DNA of 64,000 nucleotides from Gracilaria domingensis (taxonomy: Eukaryota > Rhodophyta > Florideophyceae > Gracilariales > Gracilariaceae): assembly GCA_022539475.1 (NCBI GenBank), contig VCMS01000294.1, positions 1 to 64,000 of the forward strand. The letters are read 5' to 3'. The notes under the pieces are model-generated. The model saw only the letters and a program-made list of their open reading frames with translations. It did no database searches and was not told where the DNA came from. Within the stretch, counting starts at the first letter, position 1; every line of letters begins with the position of its first letter. Of this stretch, positions 23,909 to 34,383 are shown one piece after another. Both the position numbers and the translations under genes were made by a program.

Positions 23909-24622
23909 AGTGCGCTGCAATGAAGAGCTAAGAAGGCCGCGGCGCCGATCCCCGGACGCCCACACTCAGCGCTTCTTCGACATCTCGCTCGAAGGATCCT
24001 CCACGCTCACGTCTGTGTTCTGCAAAGTGGAATATAGTCTGTTCGCTTTGGAAACTAAGCTAGTTTTGGGGCTATTTGGGGCGCGCGAGGGGGTAGCAGA
24101 GGCTGGCACTCAAAAAATTAAGAAATTTTGGAATATTAAATTCCATTTCGCGCAGTTTAACTTTTGGGTCCCCTAGTTTTTGTAGAGGTTCTACTTCGCC
24201 GCACCACCCCATTTACTCTTTTCCGCGACCCTCTCTCAAAACTGCTGTCGTGCTAGTTTGCCTTTCCATTTTCTCTCATGTTGCAATGCCAATCGCAACT
24301 CATCCCACCTCAATCATCCCATCACTTCTTCCCAGTCCACACCACCCCCGCTATTTACCCATTTCTCGCCCATCACGCGTTCGTATCCTCTCTCTCCGTC
24401 TCCGCAAACGTCATTTTGTAGAAGTCAGGTGTACAACCCTCCCCCTTCTCGTATACCGCCCTCGCTCCAAAACGGCTTCAAATCCCTCCCATCCTTCTCT
24501 CCTCCTGTCCCCTCAGAATCCCCTTCGCAGTCCGCGCTACCTCCGCCGCACTCCTAAACCCAGTCACCACCGGAGCTCCGACTCCCTCCCGTCGCACCTC
24601 CTCCACCACCTTCTTCATCTCC
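23909..24622. other. Non-coding stretch, nothing recognised
   Basis: There is no supported gene. After about 24,180 the plus strand is C/T-rich and contains long but biased open frames that are the mirror image of the acidic gene on the minus strand. I treat them as shadows. Confidence 0.45.
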
Positions 24623-25408
24623 TTACGCCTCTTCTTCAGACGGCTCTTCCCATCCCCAACCCCACCACCCTTTGTCTTCGGTGTCACAGGAGACTCCTTC
24701 TGCACCGCCACCCCTTCCCACACTTCCCTTCTCCGTCTTTCCCTCCACACGTCCTTTCACCGTCTCCTCTTCCACCAATCTTTGCCTCTTGCCCAGCTTC
24801 TTCACCTCCTTCTCCAGCACGTCCAACCTCTCGTTCAGAACCCTATTCTCCTCCCACAACTCTCCAACCTCCCTTCCCGCACACTCCACTATCCCATACA
24901 CATGATTTCTCATCTCCACTCCCAATACCGACAACGAATTCCGCAGGCTCGAAATCGCCTCAACCGAAACACCACTACCACCCCCACTCAGCACCACACC
25001 GCCCATTTCCGTTACAATCTCCACAATTCCATCGTCCAGTTGCTCCTTCATCACCAACCCCAACATCCCCACTCTCGCCTTCATCTCCCCCACAAACCGC
25101 ATCTCCCTGTCACCCTCTCCACCCCCACTCTCTATCTGGTCTCCAACCTCTAACTGACTCAGATTCACCGCACCCCTTCTCTCCATTGCGACCTCCTCCA
25201 CCTCCAATTCTACCCCCTTCTCCACCTCATCATCATCCCCTCTCCTCGCCTCACACTCCTTTCCTTCATCGGCCACTTCCTTCTTCTGCAACATCCGACC
25301 AGCCGCCGTAATCACGTCCTCTTCCCGCTTTGGTGACGGCGTCTGCGGTACCTCCTCCCCCTCCAACAGCGCCAACAGCTCCTCATCCTTCACGTATCCG
25401 TTCGACAT
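24623..25408 (-). CDS. Acidic coiled-coil protein of unknown function
   Basis: The frame from ATG at 25,408 (MSNGYVKDEELLALLEGEE) gives about 261 residues. It is strongly acidic with Val/Gly-rich helices, then a heptad-like coiled coil (VGELWEENRVLNERLDVLEK and onward). It ends in a Gly-rich linker and a Trp-rich acidic tail (WWGWGWEEPSEEEA). No known domain is visible. Plus-strand frames over the same DNA are Pro/Ser-rich mirror images and are not proposed as genes. It resembles the 16,628 gene in composition only. Confidence 0.5.
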   Translation of the reverse strand: MSNGYVKDEELLALLEGEEVPQTPSPKREEDVITAAGRMLQKKEVADEGKECEARRGDDDEVEKGVELEVEEVAMERRGAVNLSQLEVGDQIESGGGEGDREMRFVGEMKARVGMLGLVMKEQLDDGIVEIVTEMGGVVLSGGGSGVSVEAISSLRNSLSVLGVEMRNHVYGIVECAGREVGELWEENRVLNERLDVLEKEVKKLGKRQRLVEEETVKGRVEGKTEKGSVGRGGGAEGVSCDTEDKGWWGWGWEEPSEEEA

Positions 25409-25766
25409 CTTCAGAAGAAGAAGTAGTAGTTGGATCGAAGTTTCCGCTGCGATACAGTGCAATCGAGCTAAACTGTGCTGTCCACCCCCACTGTCCAACC
25501 ACACGGGCTATATCCAGCACCATGATTGTCCCTGTTTCCCTCATCCCATTTCCCGCCAAAACATCTACTGTACACCTCCGCACCTTCCACTATTTAAGCG
25601 CCATCTCTCTGTCCCTTCTTACATAATCCCCACTCACCTCGCCTCGACAGGAGATATTTTTCTCTTCCACCATAACCTCACTCGATGGTTATAGCAAAAC
25701 AGGAAGATAGTGCCTGTGGAGGCAAGCTAGGGACTAGTGATTGTATTTAAGAGTTGCTCACCCTCT

Positions 25767-25974
25767 GTCTCGACTGGGGGTATGTTCTTCTTCCGTCACA
25801 TCCTGTGTGGGTTGTGACAAAAAAAGAATATGTCACCACTCGACACCGGATGCGTAACAATGATAGCACGTAGAGTAGTTCATCCTCCCTCTCAGCGTCC
25901 ACTGGGGATATATTGATGTTCTCTCACATCCTTTCCCGGTTGTGATACAAGAGAAATACATCTCCAATGGACAC
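25767..25974. repeat. Two related ~80-bp hairpin-forming units
   Basis: Units at 25,767-25,846 and 25,892-25,974 share the plan CACTGGGG-TAT...TCACATCCT...GGTTGTGA...ATAC/ATAT...GACAC, and each is an imperfect inverted repeat. A more distant relative may start near 25,645 (CTCGACAGGAGATAT). They may be small non-autonomous insertions. Confidence 0.45.
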
Positions 25975-26041
25975 GGAGAATACAGTCGTGAAAACACGTA
26001 AAGGTAACAATGTAATAAACAATAAATTTATGCTACTATCT

Positions 26042-26362
26042 CTAACCAACCTTTCGAAAACCAGCTATGACATGAGCTGGGTTACTCGAGCCAAAGATGG
26101 CAGATCCTGCAACTGAAATGTTTGCACCGGCCTTCACTACTCCTTTCACAGTACTCAGTCCAATACCCCCATCCACCTGTATCCCTATTCTTGGGTACAA
26201 CTTCCTTGCATGTCGCACCTTATCAAGAACACCCTCCATAAACGTCTGTCCTCCAAACCCTGGCTCCACCGTCATCAACAATAACATGTCTACAACTCCT
26301 TCCTTCATAAGTGCTTCTACGACCTTTATAGACGTATTCGGGCGCAACCCAACTCCATCCTT
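26042..26362 (-). pseudogene. RPE: Ribulose-phosphate 3-epimerase, C-terminal half only
   Basis: The minus strand reads DGVGLRPNTSIKVVEAL, then VDMLLLMTVEPGFGGQTF, then IQVDGGIGLSTV and AGANISVAGSAIFGS, ending RKVG. These match the second half of the (beta/alpha)8 ribulose-phosphate 3-epimerase of the pentose phosphate pathway. They include the phosphate-binding loop and the catalytic Asp of VDGG. An in-frame TAA at 26,363-26,365 stops the frame upstream, and no N-terminal half is found on either strand nearby. The fragment is either a truncated pseudogene or a 3' exon (an AG precedes the homology) whose upstream exon lies outside this neighbourhood. Its own residues look well conserved. Confidence 0.75.
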
Positions 26363-26365
26363 TTA

Positions 26366-26759
26366 ATTATGGCAATCCGAGTGAAGCTATAAAACCCGTT
26401 CACGTCATTTATGAAGCCAAAATGGCTCCTTTCATCCTGTATTCAAGCTCCCCGTAACTCGTACTTTACAACTACTTTACAACTCAGGTTCGAAATCAGT
26501 TTCATTCATTGCACACTTTCTACTCTTCCACCTACCTTTCATAAAACATCATCACACTTTGTGGCTTGTCGTCTCATACAAGCCCTATCATTCATTCAGT
26601 ACAATCACATATCATACATTTCGCTCACTTTCACAAAGTGAACCATGTTCCCGTTCTGCGCTTCCCAACCGTTTTTACTTGAGTATCACTCTTTACCCCA
26701 GCAGTTCTCCGCCCCATTTTCCATTTCTATCGTCACACAAAAACATTCGAACACTTGCA
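26366..26759. other. Intergenic region before the reductase-like gene
   Basis: No gene is seen. It is C/T-rich on the plus strand immediately before the ATG at 26,760, which may be its 5' untranslated region. Confidence 0.45.
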
Positions 26760-27662
26760 ATGAACTCCCAGTCCGACATGCCTCCCACTCCGCATCCGAG
26801 TCCCAGATACTCTGACGTCCCTCAGGCCTCATCTCCCGCCCGAAGGACTCGGGCCGTTATTGTTGGAAGGGGGCGTATAGGTACCATGCTGGCGAACGAA
26901 GAAGATACGGTCATTTCCGCACACGAATTCTGCAGCATGGCTGCTACCTCTCATCTTTCTGATGTACCGATACTAGTTTGTGGAAGAACGAACACCCTGG
27001 AGACCGTAATTCAGGCTTGCCCTTATTCGCTCAGAGAGAATCTCGTTTTCTTCCAGAATGGAGACATCATACCATTGGTTTCGAAGCTCGGTGTGGACAA
27101 ATGTTCAAAAGTTGTCCTATACGTTGGTGTCCCCTCAAGAAACGCAGCTCCGCAGGATGGTGTCACTCCTCAAGGTCCGGATGGTCTCACTGTCGCAACA
27201 GGAAAGTGGGCCTCCGACGTTGCAGACAGGTTTAGGTCTATGGGTCTCACTTGCGGGGTTGTCGACGAAGACACATTTCTCGTAAGCTATTATGAGAAGC
27301 TCGTGTGGCTATCAGCGTTCAACATCGTCGGGGCCTCAAGAGGTTTCATTCCTATGGACGTAGTCGCTACGGAGTGCAGTACGGTTGTGCTCACAATAAT
27401 GAAAGAGCTGTTGAAGATAGTTTCGCTTAAGACCGGTACTACTTTCAACCTGGAAGAGACCGTTGGGCGACTTCTTGCATATGGGAAAACTCTCGTTGGC
27501 TTCCCTACTTCTTTCTCCGACTTTCAGTTTAGGAACGCGTACTTCTACGACTTTTCCCGCCAAGAAAGAAACATTGTAGGCGGTGACCCCGCTCCTTTTC
27601 ATACAAACTACGTCAACGTTGTTAAGGAAAAGTTATCCCCCTCCGCATTCCCCCAGCTTTGA
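26760..27662 (+). CDS. NAD(P)-binding protein resembling ketopantoate reductase
   Basis: The first clear ATG gives 300 residues. After a Pro/Ser-rich leader, AVIVGRGRIGTMLA is a Rossmann GxGxxG nucleotide-binding start. It is followed by a second strand (VPILVCGRTNTLE), the segment NLVFFQNGDIIP and, in the C-terminal helical half, YYEKLVWLSAFNIVGA. There the Lys and Asn fit the K...N catalytic pattern of the ApbA/PanE (2-dehydropantoate 2-reductase) family. Length and domain order suit that family. The true substrate is not known; many eukaryotic PanE-like proteins are uncharacterised. The gene has no lesions and lies head-to-tail with the HAD gene at 28,289. Confidence 0.6.
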   Translation: MNSQSDMPPTPHPSPRYSDVPQASSPARRTRAVIVGRGRIGTMLANEEDTVISAHEFCSMAATSHLSDVPILVCGRTNTLETVIQACPYSLRENLVFFQNGDIIPLVSKLGVDKCSKVVLYVGVPSRNAAPQDGVTPQGPDGLTVATGKWASDVADRFRSMGLTCGVVDEDTFLVSYYEKLVWLSAFNIVGASRGFIPMDVVATECSTVVLTIMKELLKIVSLKTGTTFNLEETVGRLLAYGKTLVGFPTSFSDFQFRNAYFYDFSRQERNIVGGDPAPFHTNYVNVVKEKLSPSAFPQL

Positions 27663-28288
27663 GGTTAGAACACATGACTTTTCGGTGTTGTAAACCTTTT
27701 AGAGATAGTTAAAAATAAAAGTTACTTTATCGGAATGACCTGTTCCTATTACATTACTTATATTGTTCGTCCTTCTGTGGTTCAAATATGCCCCTTTAAA
27801 TCCTACATCCCTTATCACTAACACCTGGCTAAGTTTTTGTTAGATGAAAAAGGGTCATTCCACATCATTAAAGTGCACGATACTAGTAACGAAACAAGTA
27901 CAAAATTGTGATATTTCTGAAGAACTAAACCTTTGCAATACTTGGGGCACCCGTATAAAGTAAGGTAAACCTTTTATGGGTTTCAACCCTTAATGGAGGT
28001 TGTTTTACTGATCTTGATTTCTAAGCTCATGTACAAGATATTCATAGTTCTCTTTACCCACTTGAACACGTACATATAATTTATGACTAAATCATCCTTT
28101 CTTTACTGCAAATCGATGCAAAAGCTTCTCGTCGTAGTAACGTTTTGAAACAGTACTACAATACCCGTATATGGTCGTTCTTAGACTCTTTTTATACTAC
28201 GAAACACCTTGTGAACATCAATCACATCCTTCTCATTCGTATACCCACACCCATTTGCAAAACGAACCCTTTCGAAATCTTTCAAAAC
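27663..28288. other. A/T-rich intergenic region
   Basis: No coding sequence is seen between the reductase-like gene and the first HAD gene. A conspicuous GGGTTTCAACCC inverted repeat lies near 27,980. The region presumably holds the terminator of one gene and the promoter of the next. Confidence 0.5.
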
Positions 28289-29161
28289 ATGTATAACTCA
28301 GAAGTTAGAGCCCAAGAAGTAACTTCTCAGCAGCTGGCTAACGAAATATTCGAAAATGGCTACGCTGTGATTAGTGATGTTGACGGTACTCTGAAAAGAG
28401 CTGGGGAGAACATTCCTGCCGAAACAGTCAAATGCATGAAGTACATCAACGCACTCGTTGGTTTCGGAATTGCTACTGGGCGAGATATAGAGGATGCCGA
28501 GAGTTTCATGGAGCACCTGGGTGGCTACACTTTTGGCATCTCTGGAAACCAAGGCGCACGGGTGAGATTATCCAATGGTACCATAATTGATCAGGACCTT
28601 GACAGGGAAGGCTACGAAAGATGTGCAGCCGAACTTGAGAGACTTGCACTCTCCTTAAATGAATCGCACGGACTTCACGAAGAGCGTCAACAAGCAGTGG
28701 TGAGCACTAGAAAAGACAGTGGACTCCCTAACTTCACGTACAATGGACTGTCGAAGTGGAAAACAGAAGTTAACTCCGGTATTTCAAAAGTGTTGACATC
28801 CTTTCCGAACCTGGTTGCGTACTCTCAAGATGAAAACTGTGACATAGGGGACATTCGTTTCACGAAAAATAGTGGGGCGCTAGCCTTGGTTGAAAGCGAG
28901 CCCCAGTTCGACACACATTTAATCGTTGCTTTCGGGAATGCTCCCAATGATGGCCCTCTATATGAAATGGCAACCCTGGCAGTTCATGTGAAGGGAGAAG
29001 ACCATCCAGCAGCGGTAACATATCTTGTTGATGGTGTGGAGGACGTGCATGAGACCATCAGAAGGGTGGCAGTACTGTACGGGTACAGAAAATGCAAGTG
29101 TCAATGGTTTAGAAATGCTCTTGGAATTTGTTTCAAGTGCTACGATGCCTGTAATACTTAG
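28289..29161 (+). CDS. HAD-superfamily phosphatase (sugar-phosphatase type)
   Basis: The start MYNSEVRAQ is chosen because it aligns residue for residue with the start of the paralogue at 30,053. Motif I is SDVDGTL, with both aspartates present, motif II is ATGRD, SGNQGA follows, and motif IV is FGNAPNDGPLYEMA, then AVHVKGE and a YLVDGVEDVHETI tail. The order and the late motif IV are those of HAD class IIB enzymes, close in pattern to trehalose-6-phosphate phosphatases and Cof-like sugar phosphatases. The sugar is unknown. The C-terminus adds a Cys-rich tail (KCKCQWF...CFKCYDACNT). It is tail-to-tail with its inverted paralogue, 55 bp apart. Confidence 0.7.
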   Translation: MYNSEVRAQEVTSQQLANEIFENGYAVISDVDGTLKRAGENIPAETVKCMKYINALVGFGIATGRDIEDAESFMEHLGGYTFGISGNQGARVRLSNGTIIDQDLDREGYERCAAELERLALSLNESHGLHEERQQAVVSTRKDSGLPNFTYNGLSKWKTEVNSGISKVLTSFPNLVAYSQDENCDIGDIRFTKNSGALALVESEPQFDTHLIVAFGNAPNDGPLYEMATLAVHVKGEDHPAAVTYLVDGVEDVHETIRRVAVLYGYRKCKCQWFRNALGICFKCYDACNT

Positions 29162-29216
29162 CTACGATATGAGATCTCAGTAATAAAAGTGTCGTATATA
29201 TCTCAATACCCTTTTA

Positions 29217-30053
29217 TTATTCATGGTGGTTTTTATCGTGCTGCTTTTCCTCGCAGCCGTACAACAGAGCCACCAGCATAATTGTCGAATGTACATCCTC
29301 CACGCTTTCGAACAGGTTGTATGCTCCACCCGGGATACAATCTTCTTTGACGTGAACGCCGTACACGCCTACCTCATGCAAAGGCCCGTCGCTCAAAGCA
29401 CTTCCGAACGTCACGACGTCATCCGTATCAATAAATCTCGGTTCATTATCCACAAGATTTGCTCCTCCGCTTCCTTTTGTGTATCGCTTGTCCACAATAT
29501 CGCAACTTTTATCGCCGGGATAGATAACAAACGCATCCATCTTCTGCAACAGGTCCCCAATAGCAGAATCCACTTCTTCTTTCCACTGCCACAGTTTGTT
29601 GTACACGAAATTGGGAAGGCCACTATCACTTCTGGTCTCCACGAACCCCTTTTCATCATCATTCAAAATACCATGCCTCCTATTCAAATCCCTTGCCAGG
29701 AACAGTAGTCCGTCAACAGTGTGGTCAAGGGTGTGATCATTGAATGCACCCTTAATTTCCCTCTCGTCAGAGAAACGCAGGAAAGCTCCATGATTCGCCG
29801 AGACACCAAACTTATAGTCTCCGAGTCCTTCCATTTTCTCCTCCACGTCGCCCACATCACCCCCTGTGACAAGTCCGAAACCAACACGTTCGTCAATGAA
29901 CTTCATACACTTCACAACTTCTTCTGGAATTGACTCTCCTTCTCTTCTCAACGTTCCATCAACGGAACTTAATATACCGTAACCATTGGCATATATGAAC
30001 TTAGACAAGGTATTGGGTGAAATTTCCGCCAAGTCTCTCTGTTCCTCTGCCAT
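29217..30053 (-). CDS. HAD-like paralogue with lost nucleophile
   Basis: This is an intact frame of about 278 residues from MAEEQRDLA; an upstream ATG at 30,125 is possible. It aligns along its length with the plus-strand HAD gene: GYGILSSVDGTLRREGESIP, GFGLVTGGD, SANHGA, TFGSALSDGPLHEV and VHVKEDCIPG. In motif I the first Asp, the phosphorylated nucleophile of HAD enzymes, is Ser (SVDGT), and motif II has GG where the partner has GR. From what is known of HAD chemistry it should not be an ordinary phosphatase. It could be a regulatory pseudoenzyme or a relaxed duplicate. The frame is nevertheless clean. Confidence 0.65.
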   Translation of the reverse strand: MAEEQRDLAEISPNTLSKFIYANGYGILSSVDGTLRREGESIPEEVVKCMKFIDERVGFGLVTGGDVGDVEEKMEGLGDYKFGVSANHGAFLRFSDEREIKGAFNDHTLDHTVDGLLFLARDLNRRHGILNDDEKGFVETRSDSGLPNFVYNKLWQWKEEVDSAIGDLLQKMDAFVIYPGDKSCDIVDKRYTKGSGGANLVDNEPRFIDTDDVVTFGSALSDGPLHEVGVYGVHVKEDCIPGGAYNLFESVEDVHSTIMLVALLYGCEEKQHDKNHHE

Positions 30054-33000
30054 TTTTCCTGATACAGTCACCATACCGCCACAAGTACCGCATAGACAGA
30101 AACTGCATAGACTTCTCAGTTTCATACTTCTCTTAAAAGCAACCTTAAGTGCATTTTCAGAAGTGTTAGGACGCTACATGTTCAATTGCGAATTGAATGG
30201 TGCTACCAATGATGTTGACAATACCGAGCATGTGGCATGTTGCAATTAGACGCAACTGGACCAAAGACGTTTGACATTTGTTCAATTACCAGCCTGCCGC
30301 ACCTTTTCTATGTTCATATTTATAGCCTTGCAATAGTATACAACTCTTAATACTCGCAAGACACTCATAATTTACTAATCATCTCATTCTTATCCACTTC
30401 GAGGCGCTCGCAGCCTCATTATTGGCAAATCGTCATCACTACTACTCTCGAGCACTTCGGTTCTACGGGCGTCCGCTTCCACACCAATCTCCACGACCAC
30501 TTGGTCTTCGTCCATGTCAACCGCCCCACCCTCCTTATCGGACAACAGTTCATCCTCCGCCTCCTCCTCCTCGTCACCATTGACAAACGTGGGTCGGAAA
30601 TCCCGCACCCGATGAACAGCATCAGGTAGTGCGTAGCCCTCTCGTACCATGTACATGTGGTATCTAACCAGCAAATCCATAGACTCGGGCCTATCCACCT
30701 TGTCCTTCCCACTTGCTCCAGCATGTGTCACATCACAACGGCCCACGAATACAGAGTACGGTGGGATGATTATCTTCTTCGCTGGATACACCTCCGACAT
30801 CACTCGCAACTGTTGGTTGTTCATCCCCACCAGTCGATGGCTTCCAGCGCTCACCCAGAGAGGAAAGCCCTCTTTCCCAGAGGCCATTACAAAGTATCCG
30901 GGGTTACCAGTATTCATTGTTTCCTTCGTAACCAGACAACTGAAGTCAGTGTGCAGCGTCTGGCGCTTGCACTTTCTCGTCGTCCCCAGAAATCGACCAC
31001 CAGTTTTCGGAGTGTACATCTTCACAGCTTCCCTTTCATTGTCTCATAGTCCCAAAGCCGCAGCAATTGTACCCATTCGAACATCAAGTAAAGCACGCGA
31101 CCTTACAACCCACCTGAGCTCCTCATTATCCTCCGGCTTCTCCACCTTACCCCAACGTGTCGACATCACTCTCCCCTCAAATGGTCCATCGCTACCGTCC
31201 TTCCATCTTTCGTCATCGTTGATTATTTAAACAAACGACTTCTGTTCTTCTCCTTTCCGTATATCCGGCATCGCTCCATACTCATTCTCGAAGAAGTCCA
31301 CCAACTTCCCGGACACATCTCCGAACTCCCGAACTTCTTCCAACTCCTCCCATTTAGGGACACCATTATCCGTCGCAGAGCTATCAAGCACGCAATATCC
31401 ATTCTGCCTTAGCTCAGCTTGCATTTGGGCGAAGAACATTTGCCCAAATCCGTCATGCTCCTTCGCAGCAACCCACAGCACCTCTTCATCATCCATACCT
31501 GTCGGCCGAGTACGAGGATACTGCATACCAAATGTCTCCGCCCGTAGGCGATGTTCAGCCCTTGCAGCGTGCCAAAAGACAAGATGGTGTACATCTCTGA
31601 GATTCGAGACACTTAGCAGCTCCGACCTATGTCCCTTCGGCAAGTGAATGACTCTGAGCCAGGGGTCCTTGTGCTCAATTACGTTCTTCCCTTGCCATTC
31701 CTGCGGTCTCAGCCTGGCATACCCGCACCATGATGGGTTCGGTGGGCCATCATATGGGTCTCCTCGAACAAGTCCGTGCTCCTCAGATTCCGGAAGAGCT
31801 GTAGGTAACTCGTCATCAAATGACCCCCCACCTGTCTCTTGCTGATCGTCTGGCGCAGCATCTTTCTCGACGGTGACAACCCGTGGAACCGTCACGGAGA
31901 GAAGCTCTTCGTCATTCGCAAATTCAGAACTGCTTGCGTTCTCTGCATTCGCTCCCTCTCCCAATGTCACGAACTGAACCTTCATCGACCTTCCTCTCAG
32001 CACCTGTTCATTTAGTTGAGACATCAGGTCATCCGGTGTCATGCTGTTCAGAGTAGATCTCATCTGTTGTGTGAAAGTCTTTCTCCGTTTCTTCCTCGGC
32101 GGAGCCCGCTGTTCTTCTTCAGAGCTATCCAGAACTTCTATGGCACCTCGATTTCGGCGGTGCTCAATTTCTCTATAACTCACCTGCGCCCGTTCTCGTG
32201 CACTTCTTCGCGGCTCCCCTTCTTCACTGACAGATGTTGCAGCAGCAGCAGCGGGAGTCCTCCTCTTCGTCACGGACTGCTTCACTGGTGCGGGGGGCGG
32301 AATTACCTTGAGCATCGTCCGCAATCGATTCTGAACGGAAGTCGTGGCGGTTCTAATTGAGTTCGTCCTGCTCCAAACACGCGGCAATGTGTTGAAGTTC
32401 ACAACTTGTCCCAAAAGGAACTGATACACAGCTGCGTTGTTGTCTGGGTCTTCAACGTCATCTTCATCCGATGGAGCAGAAAGACTGACTTCGCGTTTCA
32501 GGAACACTTCCATGGACTCTTCCTCGTTCAGTTCATTCCTTACTGCTCGAGCCGTGCGGAACAGAGACACTGCTCTATCATAAAAGAAACCTCGAACCTC
32601 CTCAAAGCTTTTCCATTGCTTTGTCTTCGTCGACTTGCCCTTCAATAGAAACATCTGAAGACGATCAAGAATGAAGGAAAACTCCTCGGCATCCAAAACA
32701 TATAGCGGAGTATGGGACAGATGTGTGAGACCTATGTCACTCACAGTCTCACATATATCCTCGAAATGGGCCAGCATTCCCTCACGAGACATGAGTTGCA
32801 GGGCGACATTGGCATATCTCAGATACTGACGCTCTTGCACAGTCCCAATCAGTTGGCTCTCCTTCAACACTTCTGTCACTTCTGCAGGATCCACGTCTGC
32901 CGGCGTCACCCCCTCAACATCTTCAATTAGAATGGCGACCACACTAACTATAGAGTGTATCTTGTCTGCAAACATCATCCTTCGCATGGTATTCGTCAAC

Positions 33001-33070
33001 TCATTGAGGTACGAAGCAACACATAACAATTCCTTCATCCCAATGTGCCTCCCATCTCCTCATATCAGCA

Positions 33071-33075
33071 GATTG
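33071..33075. repeat. Left target-site duplication GATTG
   Basis: GATTG directly precedes the 5' LTR and recurs at 40,413-40,417 directly after the 3' LTR. A 5-bp duplication is standard for Ty3/gypsy integrases. Removing the element and one GATTG rejoins the two halves of the P gene. Confidence 0.95.
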
Positions 33076-33603
33076 TGTTAGGATTTCGTTAATTCTGGTC
33101 ATGTTTATATTTGAATTTGTTATATTGCTATGATTTTAGTTAGTCATTTAATGTTTTGATGCTTTCTTTGAATTCCCCGTGATCTAGCCATCCGATTTGA
33201 TATCCTAATGATCCTCAGAGTCTTTGTTTGACATTAGTTGTCATAATCTTACCAAGACATGTCACGTGTGATGTCTGCCTCGTCAGTTGACGTCATGACT
33301 GACTTCATAGTTTCGATGCCTTGCTGGAACTTCTACAAATGGACACGTTGCAGGAACTTCTAGAAGCTTCTAGAAGACTCCACTGTCGAGTTCTACGCAC
33401 AGTTTCTACACTAATTCCGACGCAAGGGCCAGTACTCATAGACACATTAGTGTGAGGGATATTCTAGAAAGCTGCGTTAGCGACCTTATTTTCGAAGGTC
33501 GCATTCTCCATATAAACTCTGGTCGACTGCCCGAACTCTCCTCGACAGTCACCATCGTTCACGTTCTCAACCATTGTTCAACCTCAGACCCAGTGTTCTA
33601 ACA
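33076..33603 (+). repeat. 5' LTR (528 bp)
   Basis: It runs from TGTTAGGATTTCG to GTGTTCTAACA and matches 39,885-40,412 throughout without length change. It carries the heat-shock-type array, a TATA-like CATATAAA at 33,509-33,516 and the presumed transcription start downstream. I could not match the sequence just after it (TTGATAGCATCGCAAG) to a known tRNA primer-binding site. Confidence 0.95.
33358..33516 (+). promoter_or_regulatory. LTR promoter: heat-shock-element array plus TATA box
   Basis: At 33,358-33,375 the sequence TTCTAGAAGCTTCTAGAA gives four alternating TTC/GAA units with perfect 2-nt spacing, the consensus for heat-shock factor binding. A further GGAAC precedes it, and another TTCTAGAA lies at 33,462-33,469. 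A TATA-like CATATAAA follows at 33,509. The 3' LTR keeps three of the four units (the last GAA is changed to GAC). Heat responsiveness is inferred from the motif, not demonstrated. Confidence 0.7.
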
Positions 33604-33617
33604 TTGATAGCATCGCA

Positions 33618-34383
33618 AGTAAGTATTGCGCTCATTTGAAACTGAGTGACCATCCAGCCCTAGTGGATTTTGCTATACAAAATTCCCTAGGTTTGGATGA
33701 GCCACAGACGCCCAGCTCTTTACTGACTGTTGATTTCTGACCCAATTTGGGTGTTTCCAGTGAGCTCAATACGCCGATTCCAAGTACCGCCGTCATCGCC
33801 GTCCTTCTATACGAACACGGAAATATCCACCGAACCGCCGTGATCGCCACCACCGCCGCCACCCCCTGTCAACACCACCAAAACCCCTGTTTCCGCTGCC
33901 GTGTCCACCTTGGAACCGAGTACACCACCTTCATACACACCGTCACCACCGTCGTCACTAGCTCGTCAACAACCCGATCCTGTTGACAGCAATCCGATTT
34001 CAAGGAACCGATCGGTTACCGAGGCTACCGAGGGTACTCCACGTCATCTGCTCCGCATAGACGACGCGGCTAATATCCATATCCTTCGCGTGGCCACCGA
34101 TCGAATCAAGCGACGGCGTGTACGGAACCTTCGACGTCGCTTGAAGACCCCCAGTTGTGACGACTGTGAACTCCGTTTCAATAGCCGGGTGCAACTTCGC
34201 GAACATTTGTCTGGTAGCCGACACCGCAACAAGCTCCAGAACAAGCGCTCCCCACCGGGCTGTTACGAATGTGGTATACTCTCGTTCAATAATTGGAAGC
34301 ATTACGAGGATCACCGAGGTGGACGCAAGCACCAAGCAGCTGTCAACAAGGAAAACCGACGTCAACAGCGTTATTTCAAGTAA
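33618..34383 (+). pseudogene. Retrotransposon ORF1: two U1/JAZ-type C2H2 fingers, predicted spliced start
   Basis: No ATG opens the finger-coding frame. A good intron lies upstream: donor GTAAGT at 33,619, branch-like TACTGAC near 33,721, acceptor TTTCCAG ending 33,760. Splicing joins A(33,618) to TG(33,761) and makes an ATG in frame with the fingers. The protein would be about 206 residues: a Ser/Pro-rich N-terminus, a basic helix (IKRRRVRNLRRRLK), then CDDC...H.....H (CX2CX12HX5H, from 34,156) and CYEC...H.....H (CX2CX13HX5H, to 34,332). The long linker and HX5H spacing are those of matrin/U1/JAZ-type fingers that often bind RNA or structured nucleic acid. One TGA at 33,841-33,843 interrupts this copy (CGA to TGA would explain it). 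Such an ORF before gag is unusual for a chromovirus. Confidence 0.6.

Noticed and set aside
24250-25311. Long Pro/Ser/His-rich open frame on the plus strand
   Set aside because: It is the antisense image of the acidic coiled-coil gene at 24,623-25,408 and extends into C/T-rich sequence. The composition is what the complement of Glu/Gly-rich codons gives, with no domain.
33604-33620. Primer-binding site for a known tRNA directly after the 5' LTR
   Set aside because: TTGATAGCATCGCAAG does not match the initiator-Met or other tRNA 3' ends that I can recall, so no site is annotated.
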